NCBI GenBank assembly: GCA_963971285.1
Contig: OZ020247.1
Span: 12,048,614-12,112,613 of the forward strand
Reading direction: 5' to 3'
DNA length: 64,000 nucleotides
DNA from: Astropecten irregularis
Lineage: Eukaryota; Echinodermata; Asteroidea; Paxillosida; Astropectinidae
Each line of letters begins with the position of its first letter. Within the stretch, counting starts at the first letter, position 1. Of the stretch, positions 37,096-47,628 are shown piece by piece. Both the position numbers and the translations under genes were made by a program. The notes beneath the pieces were generated by a model. The model had not been told where the DNA came from. It ran no database searches and saw only the letters and a program-made list of their open reading frames with translations.

Positions 37096-37498
37096 CCTGG
37101 GGCCAATTTCATAGAGCTGCTTAGCATAAACATTCGCTTAGCATGACATTTCTGTCTTAATAAAAACAGGATTAACAACCAAACTTCCATGTGTTGTGTA
37201 TCACTTGTTATTTGGCTGCTGTTCGCTGACCACGAATATCAAATGGAATTTTCAATGGTGGTTTGTTTCGAAGCTGGTCAACTTGTACGCCGACCAACTC
37301 GTACGCCAACCAACTCGTACGCCGTTTGGTCAACTCGTACGCCATTCAACTCGTACGCCGAGTCAGCGTACGAGTTGGGGCGTACGAGTTGGTCGGCGTT
37401 CGAGTTGACCAGCATTTGTTTGTTTTATTGGACAAGAGCTTCTATTTTTGTGCTAAGCAATTTTTTGTGCTAAGCAGCTCTATGAAATTGGCCCCAGG
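37096..37498. mobile_element. 403-bp terminal-inverted-repeat element (non-autonomous)
   Basis: The two ends are perfect 31-bp inverted repeats (37096-37126 and 37468-37498) beginning CCTGGGGCCAATTTCATAGA. The true element probably starts at GGGGCC or GGCC, since the CCTG/CAGG outermost bases may be target sequence. A superfamily cannot be assigned because no clear direct target duplication is visible. The ends resemble an abundant repeat I associate with echinoderm genomes (memory-based, weak). The interior holds a separate hairpin of CAACTCGTACGCC repeats and no transposase. Confidence 0.8.
37273..37413. repeat. Hairpin of CAACTCGTACGCC repeats
   Basis: Five direct copies of a 13-bp word, CAACTCGTACGCC or a one-base variant, are followed by inverted copies (GCGTACGAGTTG twice, GGCGTTCGAGTTG once). 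The outermost arms GCTGGTCAAC (from 37273) and GTTGACCAGC (to 37413) are exact reverse complements. The whole core can fold into one long stem. Its CpG-rich GTACG content contrasts with the AT-rich remainder of the element. Confidence 0.85.
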
Positions 37499-37817
37499 CA
37501 ATATTAAGCGTGCTCACATAAAACAGGGATAGGACTATCAGCAGTTTGCATGAGGTTTGTTGATGGTAACTCTCTTCTTACACTTGTACTTCTTACTCTT
37601 CTATTGTAGAACATTCGGTGATAGTGTAGTTTAGACCACTTATTAAGCAGTTAATGGTTTTGAGCATTTCTGCTGTGAAATGTCACATCTTCGTTAGCGT
37701 TTTGCCCCATAATTTCCCTCACTGATTAAAAGCCCTGCCCACTTTCCACAAATTTAAGCTTAATATCCAAGAGTACTGTTGCCACCACCAAGATACATGT
37801 ACATGTATTTAGGTGAG

Positions 37818-38078
37818 TTACTTTACAAAAAGTGGTTTAAGCTGCAATTGGTGGCCAGTGGCCTTAATTACACTATTAGTTTGATACCAAACATTTTCTC
37901 CATTGACCACTTTGAATTTTGTCTGTATTTTGTTATTCCAGATTGGTAGGCCTTGGGCCAAAAATCCTAGAGCTCTTTTGAAGATGAAGACAGCGATAAA
38001 GTCCAGGAACTGCCTCATAACAGAGATTCGATCTTGTGAGTAGAACCCTTCATTACTCCATTTGAACGATTTTGACAT
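37818..38078 (-). pseudogene. Possible exon remnant with an IWNNK motif
   Basis: An 86-codon open frame on the minus strand in non-repeat DNA. Residues 20-43 read like a helix-forming segment (VMRQFLDFIAVFIFKRALGF) and are followed by GLPIWNNK at 43-50. An IWN(N/H)K motif in a similar setting occurs near the C-terminus of Rieske oxygenases of the cholesterol 7-desaturase (Neverland/DAF-36) family, from memory. The downstream residues do not clearly match that family. On the minus strand a plausible acceptor, GGTTATTTCAG, lies at about 38114-38124, but the frame just after it meets TAA. The piece may therefore be a decayed exon, a differently bounded exon, or chance. A homology search is required before the name is used. 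Confidence 0.25.
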
Positions 38079-38182
38079 GACCAGTCGTATAGGCCAAGGG
38101 CTCCAAAGTTGTTAACTGAAATAACCACCAAGAAAATTTGAAGATTTGTGGTTTAATGACTCAGCATGGTGTTCCCTAGTCT

Positions 38183-38228
38183 ATGTGATAGACACACTCG
38201 CCGTACAGCGAGCAAGCGCCTATCACAT
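38183..38228. repeat. Small nested hairpin
   Basis: Outer arms ATGTGATAG (38183-38191) and CTATCACAT (38220-38228), inner arms CTCGC (38197-38201) and GCGAG (38208-38212). It lies in non-repeat DNA with no gene nearby and may be fortuitous. Confidence 0.45.
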
Positions 38229-38384
38229 GCGTGCAGATCTCCTGATTAATTATGCAAACCAACCCAGCACTGACCGCTCTAAGTTATCCGTTGCATATTT
38301 TTGTACCTTGTTCTTTGAGACATCATCTCCTAGCAGTTTTTATAAATCTTAAAACTCATTTCAGATATAATTTAGACTTTCCAG

Positions 38385-38415
38385 AGTTTGCAAGAAAATT
38401 AGAAGAAGAAGTTAG
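38385..38415 (+). other. Degenerate, truncated exon-like module
   Basis: After CTTTCCAG the sequence AGTTTGCAAGAAAATTAG encodes the same start as the other copies (FARKLEEE) but runs into satellite monomer sequence at 38416 after GTTAG. It is more diverged than the internal copies, as expected for an old copy at the array edge. Confidence 0.65.
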
Positions 38416-39083
38416 TTTTCCCAACACCAAAAAATCTACTCTAACATCGGACTCACTTGAAATATATAAAAATTTGGCATTATCATCACGGGTCAAAAAG
38501 TTGGAGTTTTCACCAGGTCCGGACCTGTTAGACAACGGGCAGTTTTCACCAGGTCCGAACCTGACAGCAGGGGTCCCGGGTGCGAGACCTGAAACAGCAT
38601 AATTTTTTTTCCCAACACCAAAAAATCTTATCTGACATCAGACTCTCTTGAAATATATACAAATTTGGCATTATCATCACGGGTCAAAAAGATGGAGTTT
38701 TCACCAGGTCCAGACCTGTTAGCCAACGGGCAGTTTTCACCAGGTCCGGACCTGATAGCCAGGGGTCCCGAGTGCGAGACCCGAAACCGCATAAGTTTTC
38801 TTTCCTGACACCAAAAAATCTAATCTATCATCGGACTTGCTTGATATATATCAAAATTTAGCATTATCATCACGGGTCCAAAAGTTGGAGTTTTCACCAG
38901 GTCCGGACCTGTTAGCCAACGGGCAGTTTTCACCAGGTCCGGACCTGACAGCCAGGGGTCCCGGGTGTGAGACCCAAAACTGCATAATTTTTTTTCCTGG
39001 TGCTCAGGTCCGGACCTGTTCCAAACTGCCACTTTTTGATACTTGTCTGAAAACGTATTTCATATATTATTTTGACTCTTCAG

Positions 39084-39100
39084 AATTTTCGAGACTTGAA
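39084..39100 (+). other. Exon-like module, 5' part of transposon-split copy
   Basis: Seventeen bases following TGACTCTTCAG, of the FSRLEEE class. The copy is broken after TTGAA by the element at 39101 and resumes at 41035. Removing the element and one TTGAA gives 85 nt, the normal module length. Confidence 0.85.
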
Positions 39101-41034
39101 GTAGGTATCACAATGAATTTTTGAAAGTATTTAAATCTGATTTCTTTTGTATTTAGTCTTGAAGAGCATCTGAAAAGAAACATTTTGATATATCATATGT
39201 TAAATTTGGATGAATATTTTAGGAATTATGGTAATTTAACGGTCACCGAAATGGGCCAAAAAATGGCCTAATTAGCATAAATGAATAATTACCCATATTT
39301 ATGATGTCATATCTTTGAAACCGAGGTGGTAATCACATTAATATTACATAAATTAATAGTATCCATTACATAGTCATTGCCTATTTTTTTTCAGGTTCTT
39401 ACAAATAAAGGTTTTTTTCTACAATTTTTTTAATTTTATGAAAATCCTATTTTTGACACATGAAAAAATGGCCTTCCTGTTAAGCCGGGAATTGCGAGCG
39501 TCAGTTTTTTATGGATTTTCAACCCCAGCTATATAAAAAAGTACACACCCCAGGGACTTGAATTTTGGCACAAGTATAGTAGGTATGAAACACAATATAT
39601 TCTGAAATTTGGGGATATTTTGCCATTTAAATTACAATAAAATGAGCTTTTACAAATGGCTCTAAACAAATAAATTATAAGGGCTGCATGACGCATATCG
39701 CATGCATATCAATATGCATACTTTCCATGCATTTTCAGACGTGGCTAGATTGCAATCCCAGTATGCAGGTTCAGTTTTGATACACTGGTAGAAAGTATTA
39801 ATGTAAATCCTCTCTGTAAAATTGGAGCTTTATAATACATTCAATAAGTTGTAAACAGCTTTTAAAAATGACTCAAAACAATTAAATATGATGTGTATAT
39901 TGCGCGATGCGATATACAGTATGCGATCGCATACTGTATGCATACATGCATGCGATCGCACTTGGATATGGTTTTCTGTACGCGTAGGCCGAAGCGATGT
40001 ACCTTCGATGTGTTTTCCCTGGATCTTTTCATCCCTACCCCGAGTCAAAGTCCTGTGATTTCACCTCCAAAACGATCCTTAACTTCCATCCTCGGACCGA
40101 TTGAGAATCGGAAATTCCGATAATTACAAGATTTTGTCGCATTTTGTTGAAAAAACCCCCAACAAAATCACCCGGAAATGGGCACCGATACGATCGTCCG
40201 TGTTGTTGTCACGTTGTTGCATGCATGCATGCACTAAATGCACGTGCACTTAATGGCGCCGGATACCAGTGCCATAGCCGATGCGTTGGCGCTCACACTG
40301 ATCGTCGTCGCGACGACTGTTATCTGAACAACCACGCAAGCGTCCCCACAATCGGGTGTAAAGTACCGCGTGCTGAAATTTAGCTATTCAGTACACAGTC
40401 GTCGGCACGCACGTGCGCACACACTGGTGCACGTCTTAATGCATTAAAATGCAACGATCCGGGTTATCTCTCCCTGTTTGGGGGCTTTGCGCATGTGCGC
40501 TATCTTGTGGTTGGATTTGGCAATGGTCTTATCGAATTCGCTAGAAAATTCTCTTTCTTTTGATATGAAGTTGATGTCAAAATTACGTTCTTTTTTAGGA
40601 GAAAAATTAGGATGAAATCTTCAATTTTATTTTTCACAACTATTATATGGCCTACCCCCATCAAGTTTTATATCAAAATGAAGCGGAAAATGTCCTCTTG
40701 CTGACCGTGCCATTTTCAAAACAAATGGAGTTATGGCGACCGAGCGCCGTGCGCGAGAAATAGCGGTACGGTTTGGTGGTCAAAAACAGAAACGTTCAAA
40801 CATTGTGAATGGGTGAAAATACAGCGGTGATTGTGGGAACGTAGTATAATATGTAAGTGTCGGATTTTAATCAAACTTATATGAGAAGAAAGTAGACATA
40901 CAGAGCTTTCAAATGATACATAATTTTCCACGGAAAGAATTTTTTTTAATATGAAAATCGTCGATCAAAAAGTCGCATTTTGCGTGGTCAAACTGTGTGC
41001 GTCACGGTGCACGGCGCTCTACTGTGATACCTAC
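39101..41034. mobile_element. 1,934-bp DNA transposon, non-autonomous, family unassigned
   Basis: The ends are a 12-bp perfect inverted repeat, GTAGGTATCACA and TGTGATACCTAC. TTGAA is present directly on both sides (39096-39100 and 41035-41039), a 5-bp target duplication. The uninterrupted target GACTTGAAGAAGAAGCTAG occurs in every other copy of the exon-like module, so the insertion boundaries are exact. The interior is AT-rich on the left and has CpG-rich, GCATGC-rich sequence on the right. Only small open frames (up to 79 codons) are present and none looks like a transposase. The 5-bp duplication with these termini does not fit a superfamily I can name with confidence. Confidence 0.88.
39914..39939. 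repeat. 26-bp perfect palindrome centred on GCGATCGC
   Basis: ATACAGTATGCG followed by ATCGCATACTGTAT is fully self-complementary, with no spacer. It sits in a GCATGC/ATGCAT-rich part of the 1,934-bp transposon and could be an internal transposase-binding or structural site. Function is unknown. Confidence 0.8.
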
Positions 41035-41107
41035 TTGAAGAAGAAGCTAGTGGATCCATTGAAGATTATGGCAGGCTGTCAAGGTCTCGATCTAAATCAT
41101 CGCACAG
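41035..41107 (+). other. Exon-like module, 3' part of transposon-split copy
   Basis: Resumes at the duplicated TTGAA and runs to CACAG before GTATGATG. It completes the module begun at 39084. Confidence 0.85.
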
Positions 41108-42741
41108 GTATGATGTCTCAATTTTTTCCCAGATTCCAAAAAATCTAATTCGACACCAGACTCACTCGAAATATATCTGATTTTGGCATTATTGTCACGT
41201 GTCAAATAGTTGGAGTTTTCACCAGGTCCGGACCTGTTAGCCAACGGGCAGTTTTCACCAGGTCCGGACCTGATAGCCAGGGGTCCCGGGTGCGAGACCC
41301 GAAACGGCATAATTTTTTTTCCCAACACCAAAAAATCTACTCTAACATCGGACTCGCTTGAAATATATAAAAATTTGGCATTATCATCACGGGTCCAAAA
41401 GTTGGAGTTTTCACCAGGTCCGGACCTGTTAGCCAACGGGCAGTTTTCACCAGGTGCTTCCCTGATAGCCAGGGGTCCCGGGTGCGAGACCCGAAATGGC
41501 ATAATTTTTTTTCCAAACACCAAAAAATCTAATCTAACATCGGACTCGCTTGAAATATATAAAAATTTGGCATTATCATCATGGGTCCAAAAGTTGGAGT
41601 TTTCACCAGGTCCGAACCTGTTAGCCAACGGGCAGTTTTCACCAGGTCCGGACGTGATAGCCAGGGGTCCCGAGTACGAGACCCGAAACTGCATAATTTT
41701 TTTTCCTGACACCAAAAAATCTAATCTATCATCGGACTTGCTTGAAATATATCAAAATTTAGCATTATCATCACTGGTCCAAAAGTTGGAGTTTTCACCA
41801 GGTCCGGACCTGTTAGCCAACGGGCAGTTTTCACCAGGTCCGGACCTGACAGCCAGGGGTCCCGGGTGCGAGACCTGAAACGGCATAATTTTTTTTCCCA
41901 ACACCAAAAAATCTTATCTGACATCAGACTCTCTTGAAATATATAAAAATTTGGCATTATCATCACGGGTCAAAAAGATGGAGTTTTCACCAGGTCTGAA
42001 CCTGTGAGCCAACGGGCAGTTTTCACCAGGTCCGGACCTGACAGCCAGGGGTCCTGGGTGCGAGACCCGAAACGGCATCCCAACACCAAAAAATCTACTC
42101 TAACATCGGACTCGCTTGAAATATGTAAAAATTTGGCATTATCATCACGGGTCCAAAAGATGGAGTTTTCACCAGGGTCGGACCTGTTAGCCAACGGGCA
42201 GTTTTCACCAGGTCCGGACCTGACAGCCAGGGGTCCCGGGTGCAAGACCTGAAACGGCATAATTTTTTTTCCCAACACCAAAAAATCTTATCTGACATCA
42301 GACTCTCTTGAAATATATACAAATTTGGCATTATCATCCAAGTCAAAAAGATGGAGTTTTCACCAGGTCCAGACCTGTTAGCCAACGGGCAGTTTTCACC
42401 AGGTCCGGACCTGATAGCCAGGGGTCCCGAGTGCGAGACCCGAAACCGCATCAGTTTTTTTTCCTGACACCAAAAAATCTTATCTGACATCAGACTCTCT
42501 TGAAATATATACAAATTTGGCATTATCATCCAAGTCCAAAAGTTGGAGTTTTCACCAGGTCCGGACCTGTTAGCCAACGGGCAGTTTTCACCAGGTCCGG
42601 ACCTGACAGCCAGGGGTCCCGGGTGTGAGACCCAAAACTGCATAATTTTTTTTCCTGGCGCTCAGGTCCGGACCTGTTCCAAACTGCCACTTTTTGATAC
42701 TTGTCTGAAAACGTATTTCATATATTATTTTGACTCTTCAG

Positions 42742-42826
42742 AATTTGCGAGACTTGAAGAAGAAGCTAGTGGATCCATTGAAGATTATGGCAGGCTGTCA
42801 AGGTCTCGATCTAAATCATCGCACAG
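42742..42826 (+). other. Exon-like module, full copy (85 nt)
   Basis: Eighty-five nucleotides lie between TATTTTGACTCTTCAG and GTATGATGTC, that is between an acceptor-like AG with a T-rich run and a donor-like GT. Only one frame is open: two bases, 27 codons, two bases, so it would join a phase-1 intron to a phase-2 intron. It encodes a peptide with LEEEASGSIEDYG followed by the SR-rich RLSRSRSKSSH. The 3' flank (GTATGATGTCTCAATC) and 5' flank (GATACTTGTCTGAAAACG) are amplified along with it. I do not recognise the peptide. It may be a real exon of a host gene that was caught up in satellite amplification, or a chance open stretch. Confidence 0.5.
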
Positions 42827-44276
42827 GTATGATGTCTCAATCTTTTCCCAGATTCCAAAAAATCTAATTCGACACCAGACTCACTCGAAATATATCTGAT
42901 TTTGGCATTATTGTCACGTGTCAAATAGTTGGAGTTTTCACCAGGTCCGGACCTGTTAGCCAACGGGCAGTTTTCACCAGGTCCGGACCTGACAGCCAGG
43001 GGTCCCGGGTGCGAGACCTGAAACGGCATAATTTTTTTTCCCAACACCAAAAAATCTTATCTGACATCAGACTCTCTTGAAATATATAAAAATTTGGCAT
43101 TATCATCACTGGTCCAAAAGTTGGAGTTTTCACCAGGTCCGAACCTGTAAGCCAACGGGCAGTTTTCACCAGGTCCAGACCTGACAGCCAGTGGTCCCGG
43201 GTGCGAGACCTGAAACGCCAGAATATATTTTCCCAACACCAAAAAATCTACTCTAACATCGGACTCGCTTGAAATATGTAAAAATTTGGCATTATCATCA
43301 CGGGTCAAAAAATTGGAGTTTTCACCAGGTCCGGACCTGTTAGCCAACGGGGTTTTCACCAGGTCCGGACCTGACAGCCAGGGGTCCCGGGTGCAAGACC
43401 TGAAACGGCATAATTTTTTTTCCCAACACCAAAAAATCTTATCTGACATCAGACTCTCTTGAAATATATAAAAATTTGGCATTATCATCCAAGTCAAAAA
43501 GATGGAGTTTTCACCAGGTCCGGACCTGTTAGCCAACGGGCAGTTTTCACCAGGTGCTTCCCTGATAGCCAGGGGTCCCGGGTGCGAGACCCGAAATGGC
43601 ATAATTTTTTTTCCAAACACCAAAAAATCTAATCTAACATCGGACTCACTTGAAATATATAAAAATTTGGCATTATCATCATGGGTCCAAAAGTTGGAGT
43701 TTTCACCAGGTCCGAACCTGTTAGCCAACGGGCAGTTTTCACCAGGTCCGGACCTGATAGCCAGGGGTCCCGAGTGCGAGACCCGAAACCGCATAATTTT
43801 TTTTCCTGACACCAAAAAATCTAATCTATCATCGGACTTGCTTGAAATATATCAAAATTTAGCATTATCATCACTGGTCCAAAAGTTGGAGTTTTCACCA
43901 GGTCCGGACCTGTTAGCCAACGGGCAGTTTTCACCAGGTGCTTCCCTGATAGCCAGGGGTCCCGGGTGCGAGACCTGAAACGGCATAATTTTTTTTCCCA
44001 ACACCAAAAAATCTTATCTGACATCAGACTCTCTTGAAATATATAAAAACTTGGCATTATCATCACTGGTCCAAAAGTTGGAGTTTTCACCAGGTCCGGA
44101 CCTGTTGGCCAACGGACAGTTTTCACCAGGTCCGGACCTGATAGCCAGGGGTCCCGGGTGTGAGACCCAAAACTGCATAATTTTTTTTCCTGGCGCTCAG
44201 GTCCGGACCTGTTCCAAACTGCCACTTTTTGATACTTGTCTGAAAACGTATTTCATATATTATTTGGACTCTTCAG

Positions 44277-44361
44277 AATTTGCGAGACTTGAAGAAGAAG
44301 CTAGTGGATCCATTGAAGATTATGGCAGGCTGTCAAGGTCTCGATCTAAATTATCGCACAG
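44277..44361 (+). other. Exon-like module, full copy (85 nt)
   Basis: Same boundaries, following TATTTGGACTCTTCAG. One coding difference (AAATTATCG) changes SKSSH to SKLSH. This variant is shared with the copies at 54089 and 58889, which sit in duplicated blocks. Confidence 0.5.
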
Positions 44362-45046
44362 GTATGATGTCTCAATCTTTTCCCAGATTCCAAAAAATCT
44401 AATTCGACACCAGACTCACTCGAAATATATCTGATTTTGGCATTATTGTCACGTGTCAAATAGTTGGAGTTTTCACCAGGTCCGGACCTGTTAGCCAACG
44501 GGCAGTTTTCACCAGGTCCGGACCTGACAGCCAGGGGTCCCGGGTGCGAGACCTGAAACGGCATAATTTGTTTTCCCAACACCAAAAAATCTTATCTGAC
44601 ATCAGACTCTCTTGAAATCTATAACAATTTGGCATTATCATCACGGGTCAAAAAGATGGAGTTTTCATCAGGTCCGGACCTGTAAGCCAACCGGCAGTTT
44701 TCACCAGGTCCGGACCTGATAGCCAGGGATCCCGGGTGCGAGACCCGAAACGGCATAATTTTTTTTCCCAACACCAAAAAATCTTATCTTACATCAGACT
44801 CTCTTGAAATATATAAAAATTTGGCATTATCATCACGGGTCAAAAAGATGGAGTTTTCACCAGGTCCGGACCTGTTAGCCAACGGGCAGTTTTCACCAGG
44901 TCCGGACCTGACAGCCAGCGGTCCCGGGTGTGAGACCCAAAACTGCATAATTTTTTTTCCTGGTGCTCAGGTCCGATCCTGTTCCAAACTGCCACTTTTT
45001 GATACTTGTCTGAAAACGTATTTCATATATTATTTTGACTCTTCAG

Positions 45047-45131
45047 AATTTTCGAGACTTGAAGAAGAAGCTAGTGGATCCATTGAAGATTATGGCAGGC
45101 TGTCAAGGTCTCGATCTAAATCATCGCACAG
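45047..45131 (+). other. Exon-like module, full copy (85 nt)
   Basis: FSRLEEE class (AATTTTCGAGAC), 770 bp after the preceding copy. The paralogue 10,779 bp downstream is at 55826. Confidence 0.5.
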
Positions 45132-46573
45132 GTATGATGTCTCAATTTTTTCCCAGATTCCAAAAAATCTAATTCGACACCAGACTCACTCGAAATATAT
45201 CTGATTTTGGCATTATTGTCACGTGTCAAATAGTTGGAGTTTTCACCAGGTCCGGACCTGTTAGCCAATGGGCAGTTTTCACCAGGTCCGGACCTGATAG
45301 CCAGGGGTCCCGAGTGCGAGACCCGAAACGGCATAATTTTTTTTCCCAACACCAAAAAATCTACTCTAACATCGGACTCGCTTGAAATATATAAAAATTT
45401 GGCATTATCATCACGGGTCCAAAAGTTGGAGTTTTCACCAGGTCCGGACCTGTTAGCCAACGGGCAGTTTTCACCAGGTGCTTCCCTGATAGCCAGGGGT
45501 CCCGGGTGCGAGACCCGAAATGGCATAATTTTTTTTCCAAACACCAAAAAATCTAATCTAACATCGGACTCGCTTGAAATATATAAAAATTTGGCATTAT
45601 CATCATGGGTCCAAAAGTTGGAGTTTTCACCAGGTCCGAACCTGTTAGCCAACGGGCAGTTTTCACCAGGTCCGGACGTGATAGCCAGGGGTCCCGAGTG
45701 CGAGACCCGAAACTGCATAATTTTTTTTCCTGACACCAAAAAATCTAATCTATCATCGGACTTGCTTGAAATATATCAAAATTTGGCATTATCATCACGG
45801 GTCAAAAAGATGGAGTTTTCACCAGGTCTGAACCTGTGAGCCAACGGGCAGTTTTCACCAGGTCCGGACCTGACAGCCAGGGGTCCTGGGTGCGAGACCC
45901 GAAACGGCATCCCAACACCAAAAAATCTACTCTAACATCGGACTCGCTTGAAATATGTAAAAATTTGGCATTATCATCACGGGTCCAAAAGATGGAGTTT
46001 TCACCAGGGTCGGACCTGTTAGCCAACGGGCAGTTTTCACCAGGTCCGGACCTGACAGCCAGGGGTCCCGGGTGCAAGACCTGAAACGGCATAATTTTTT
46101 TTCCCAACACCAAAAAATCTTATCTGACATCAGACTCTCTTGAAATATATACAAATTTGGCATTATCATCCAAGTCAAAAAGATGGAGTTTTCACCAGGT
46201 CCAGACCTGTTAGCCAACGGGCAGTTTTCAGCAGGTCCGGACCTGATAGCCAGGGGTCCCGGGTGCGAGACCTGAAACGGCATCAGTTTTTTTTCCTGAC
46301 ACCAAAAAATCTTATCTGACATCAGACTCTCTTGAAATATATACAAATTTGGCATTATCATCCAAGTCCAAAAGTTGGAGTTTTCACCAGGTCCGGACCT
46401 GTTAGCCAACGGGCAGTTTTCACCAGGTCCGGACCTGACAGCCAGGGGTCCCGGGTGTGAGACCCAAAACTGCATAATTTTTTTTCCTGGCGCTCAGGTC
46501 CGGACCTGTTCCAAACTGCCACTTTTTGATACTTGTCTGAAAACGTATTTCATATATTATTTTGACTCTTCAG

Positions 46574-46658
46574 AATTTGCGAGACTTGAAGAAGAAGCTA
46601 GTGGATCCATTGAAGATTATGGCAGGCTGTCAAGGTCTCGATCTAAATCATCGCACAG
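46574..46658 (+). other. Exon-like module, full copy (85 nt)
   Basis: The last copy before the 6.2-kb insertion, which begins 72 bases further on in the module's downstream flank. Confidence 0.5.
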
Positions 46659-46729
46659 GTATGATGTCTCAATCTTTTCCCAGATTCCAAAAAATCTAAT
46701 TCGACACCAGACTCACTCGAAATATATCT

Positions 46730-46775
46730 GAGTCTACTGCATTCAACCTACCCCAGACGGTTACTACTATATGCA
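46730..46775 (+). repeat. 46-bp inverted repeat, left end of insertion
   Basis: Begins GAGTCTACTGCATTCAACC and ends ACTATATGCA. Its exact reverse complement is at 52580-52625. Inside it the homology with the right end continues to 46885 through GCCGCCATGATCGTCC. Confidence 0.93.
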
Positions 46776-46885
46776 AATTCCCCTGCGCCAATTTGCTGCT
46801 TCGCTGAAAAGACTTGATCAACCGTGGTGCACCCTGACCTCCCACAATGCATACCGACATAGCCGCCATGATCGTCCTTCTTTTC

Positions 46886-47592
46886 TCAGCGCCGCTATGA
46901 AACGGACGTGCCCTTCGTGGGCTCTTTCGATTTTCGAGTTTCCGTTTCCCGCTGCTCTTCCAAACTGTATAGACTTGATATTTTTCCTTTTTACTTATCT
47001 GATTAACCGTTACCAATAAACAGTGTTCTCTTGTGCGTTTGTTTTTGGTATTTTTCTCTCTCTTTTTCTTTGTGCATCCTACAGGTACCGTGATCCTACG
47101 TCGTCACGGTCTATACACCTCTACGTGATGCCGGGGTAACACAGCCGGCTCTGTGCTTACGACCCGATGAAAGGCCTATATGCGGGGGGAATGGATGAGA
47201 GTTTAACCTCATTCCCTCCGCGGTACAGCAAATCGGAATGGCCGAGTTTGGGTTCGTCCCCTCATTCCGGGCTACTGCTGCTACCACTGCCAGTCCGAAG
47301 GAATTCCGGGCGGTTAGATGCTAGGCATGCCTTGAAGGCTACGTGTCTAATTGTCCCGAAGAGGCCTACGGCCGGGGGTAGCTCGATACCACGGTCGCTA
47401 CCAGAGCGGAGGGAGAACGCTCGCTACCGGAGGCGACGAAGGATGCCGCCGCAACGAAATGACTGGCCCGGGCGTAACATGCTCCTTTTGTTTAGGAAAC
47501 ATTGTTACGACCCGCTCAACAGAGGCTCGCCCCGGATACGTTTTCCGGTCTCCCGAGCCGATATACTAGCTGTCTACGGGTAAGAGCCGTGA
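46886..47592. other. Left interior of insertion, no gene recognised
   Basis: Starts with a pyrimidine-rich stretch (TTTTTCTCTCTCTTTTTC near 47045) and then becomes GC-rich. A 138-codon frame at 47167-47583 lies in the same frame as the longer one that follows, separated by closely spaced stops. No motif was recognised. Confidence 0.5.
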
Positions 47593-47628
47593 TGACGTGC
47601 TTTTGCTCCCCATGTCTGCCGGGCTCGA

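Larger units (their letters stand above)
37499..38347. other. Low-copy sequence between element and satellite B
   Basis: Mostly AT-rich, with an ACATGTACATGTA word near 37795. It contains the minus-strand open frame at 37818-38078 and a small nested hairpin at 38183-38228. Nothing else was recognised. Confidence 0.55.
38348..39100. repeat. Satellite B, left block
   Basis: Starts with a degenerate copy of the exon-like module, followed by about three 192-bp monomers and the 5' half of another module copy, which is cut at 39100 by the transposon. The monomers have the same CCAACACCAAAAAATCT and CAGGTCCGGACCTG landmarks as the main array. Confidence 0.93.
45047..46729. repeat. Satellite B duplicated block, copy 1 (offset 10,779)
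   Basis: Matches 55826-57508 with a constant 10,779-bp offset. It includes two exon-like modules and shared private variants such as a monomer missing its T8 run (GGCATCCCAACACC near 45907 and 56686). Only scattered base changes are seen. Confidence 0.82.
41035..46731. repeat. Satellite B, middle block (192-bp monomer)
   Basis: Successive CACCAAAAAATCT landmarks lie at 41326, 41518 and 41710, a period of exactly 192 bp. Each monomer contains CCAACACCAAAAAATCT, a GAAATATATAAAAATTTGGC segment, two copies of GTTTTCACCAGGTCCGGACC separated by a short spacer, GGGGTCCCGGGTGCGAGACC, and a T8 run. Some monomers have GGTGCTTCCCTG in place of the second palindrome. Because 192 is 64 codons, long frames stay open on both strands; these are not called as genes. 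Four full exon-like modules interrupt the monomer run at irregular spacing. Confidence 0.96.

Noticed and set aside
37189-37532. Open frames of 70-94 codons across the 403-bp element
   Set aside because: They are three overlapping frames created by the stop-poor CAACTCGTACGCC repeats of the hairpin core.
39830-40383. Small open frames of 72-79 codons inside the 1.9-kb transposon as a transposase
   Set aside because: Too short, overlapping on both strands in GCATGC-rich sequence, and without any catalytic motif.
46696-47019. 106-codon minus-strand and 82-codon plus-strand frames at the insertion's left end
   Set aside because: They overlap each other and span the satellite junction or the inverted terminal repeat. 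The shared peptide with 52637-52963 comes from the inverted repeat itself.
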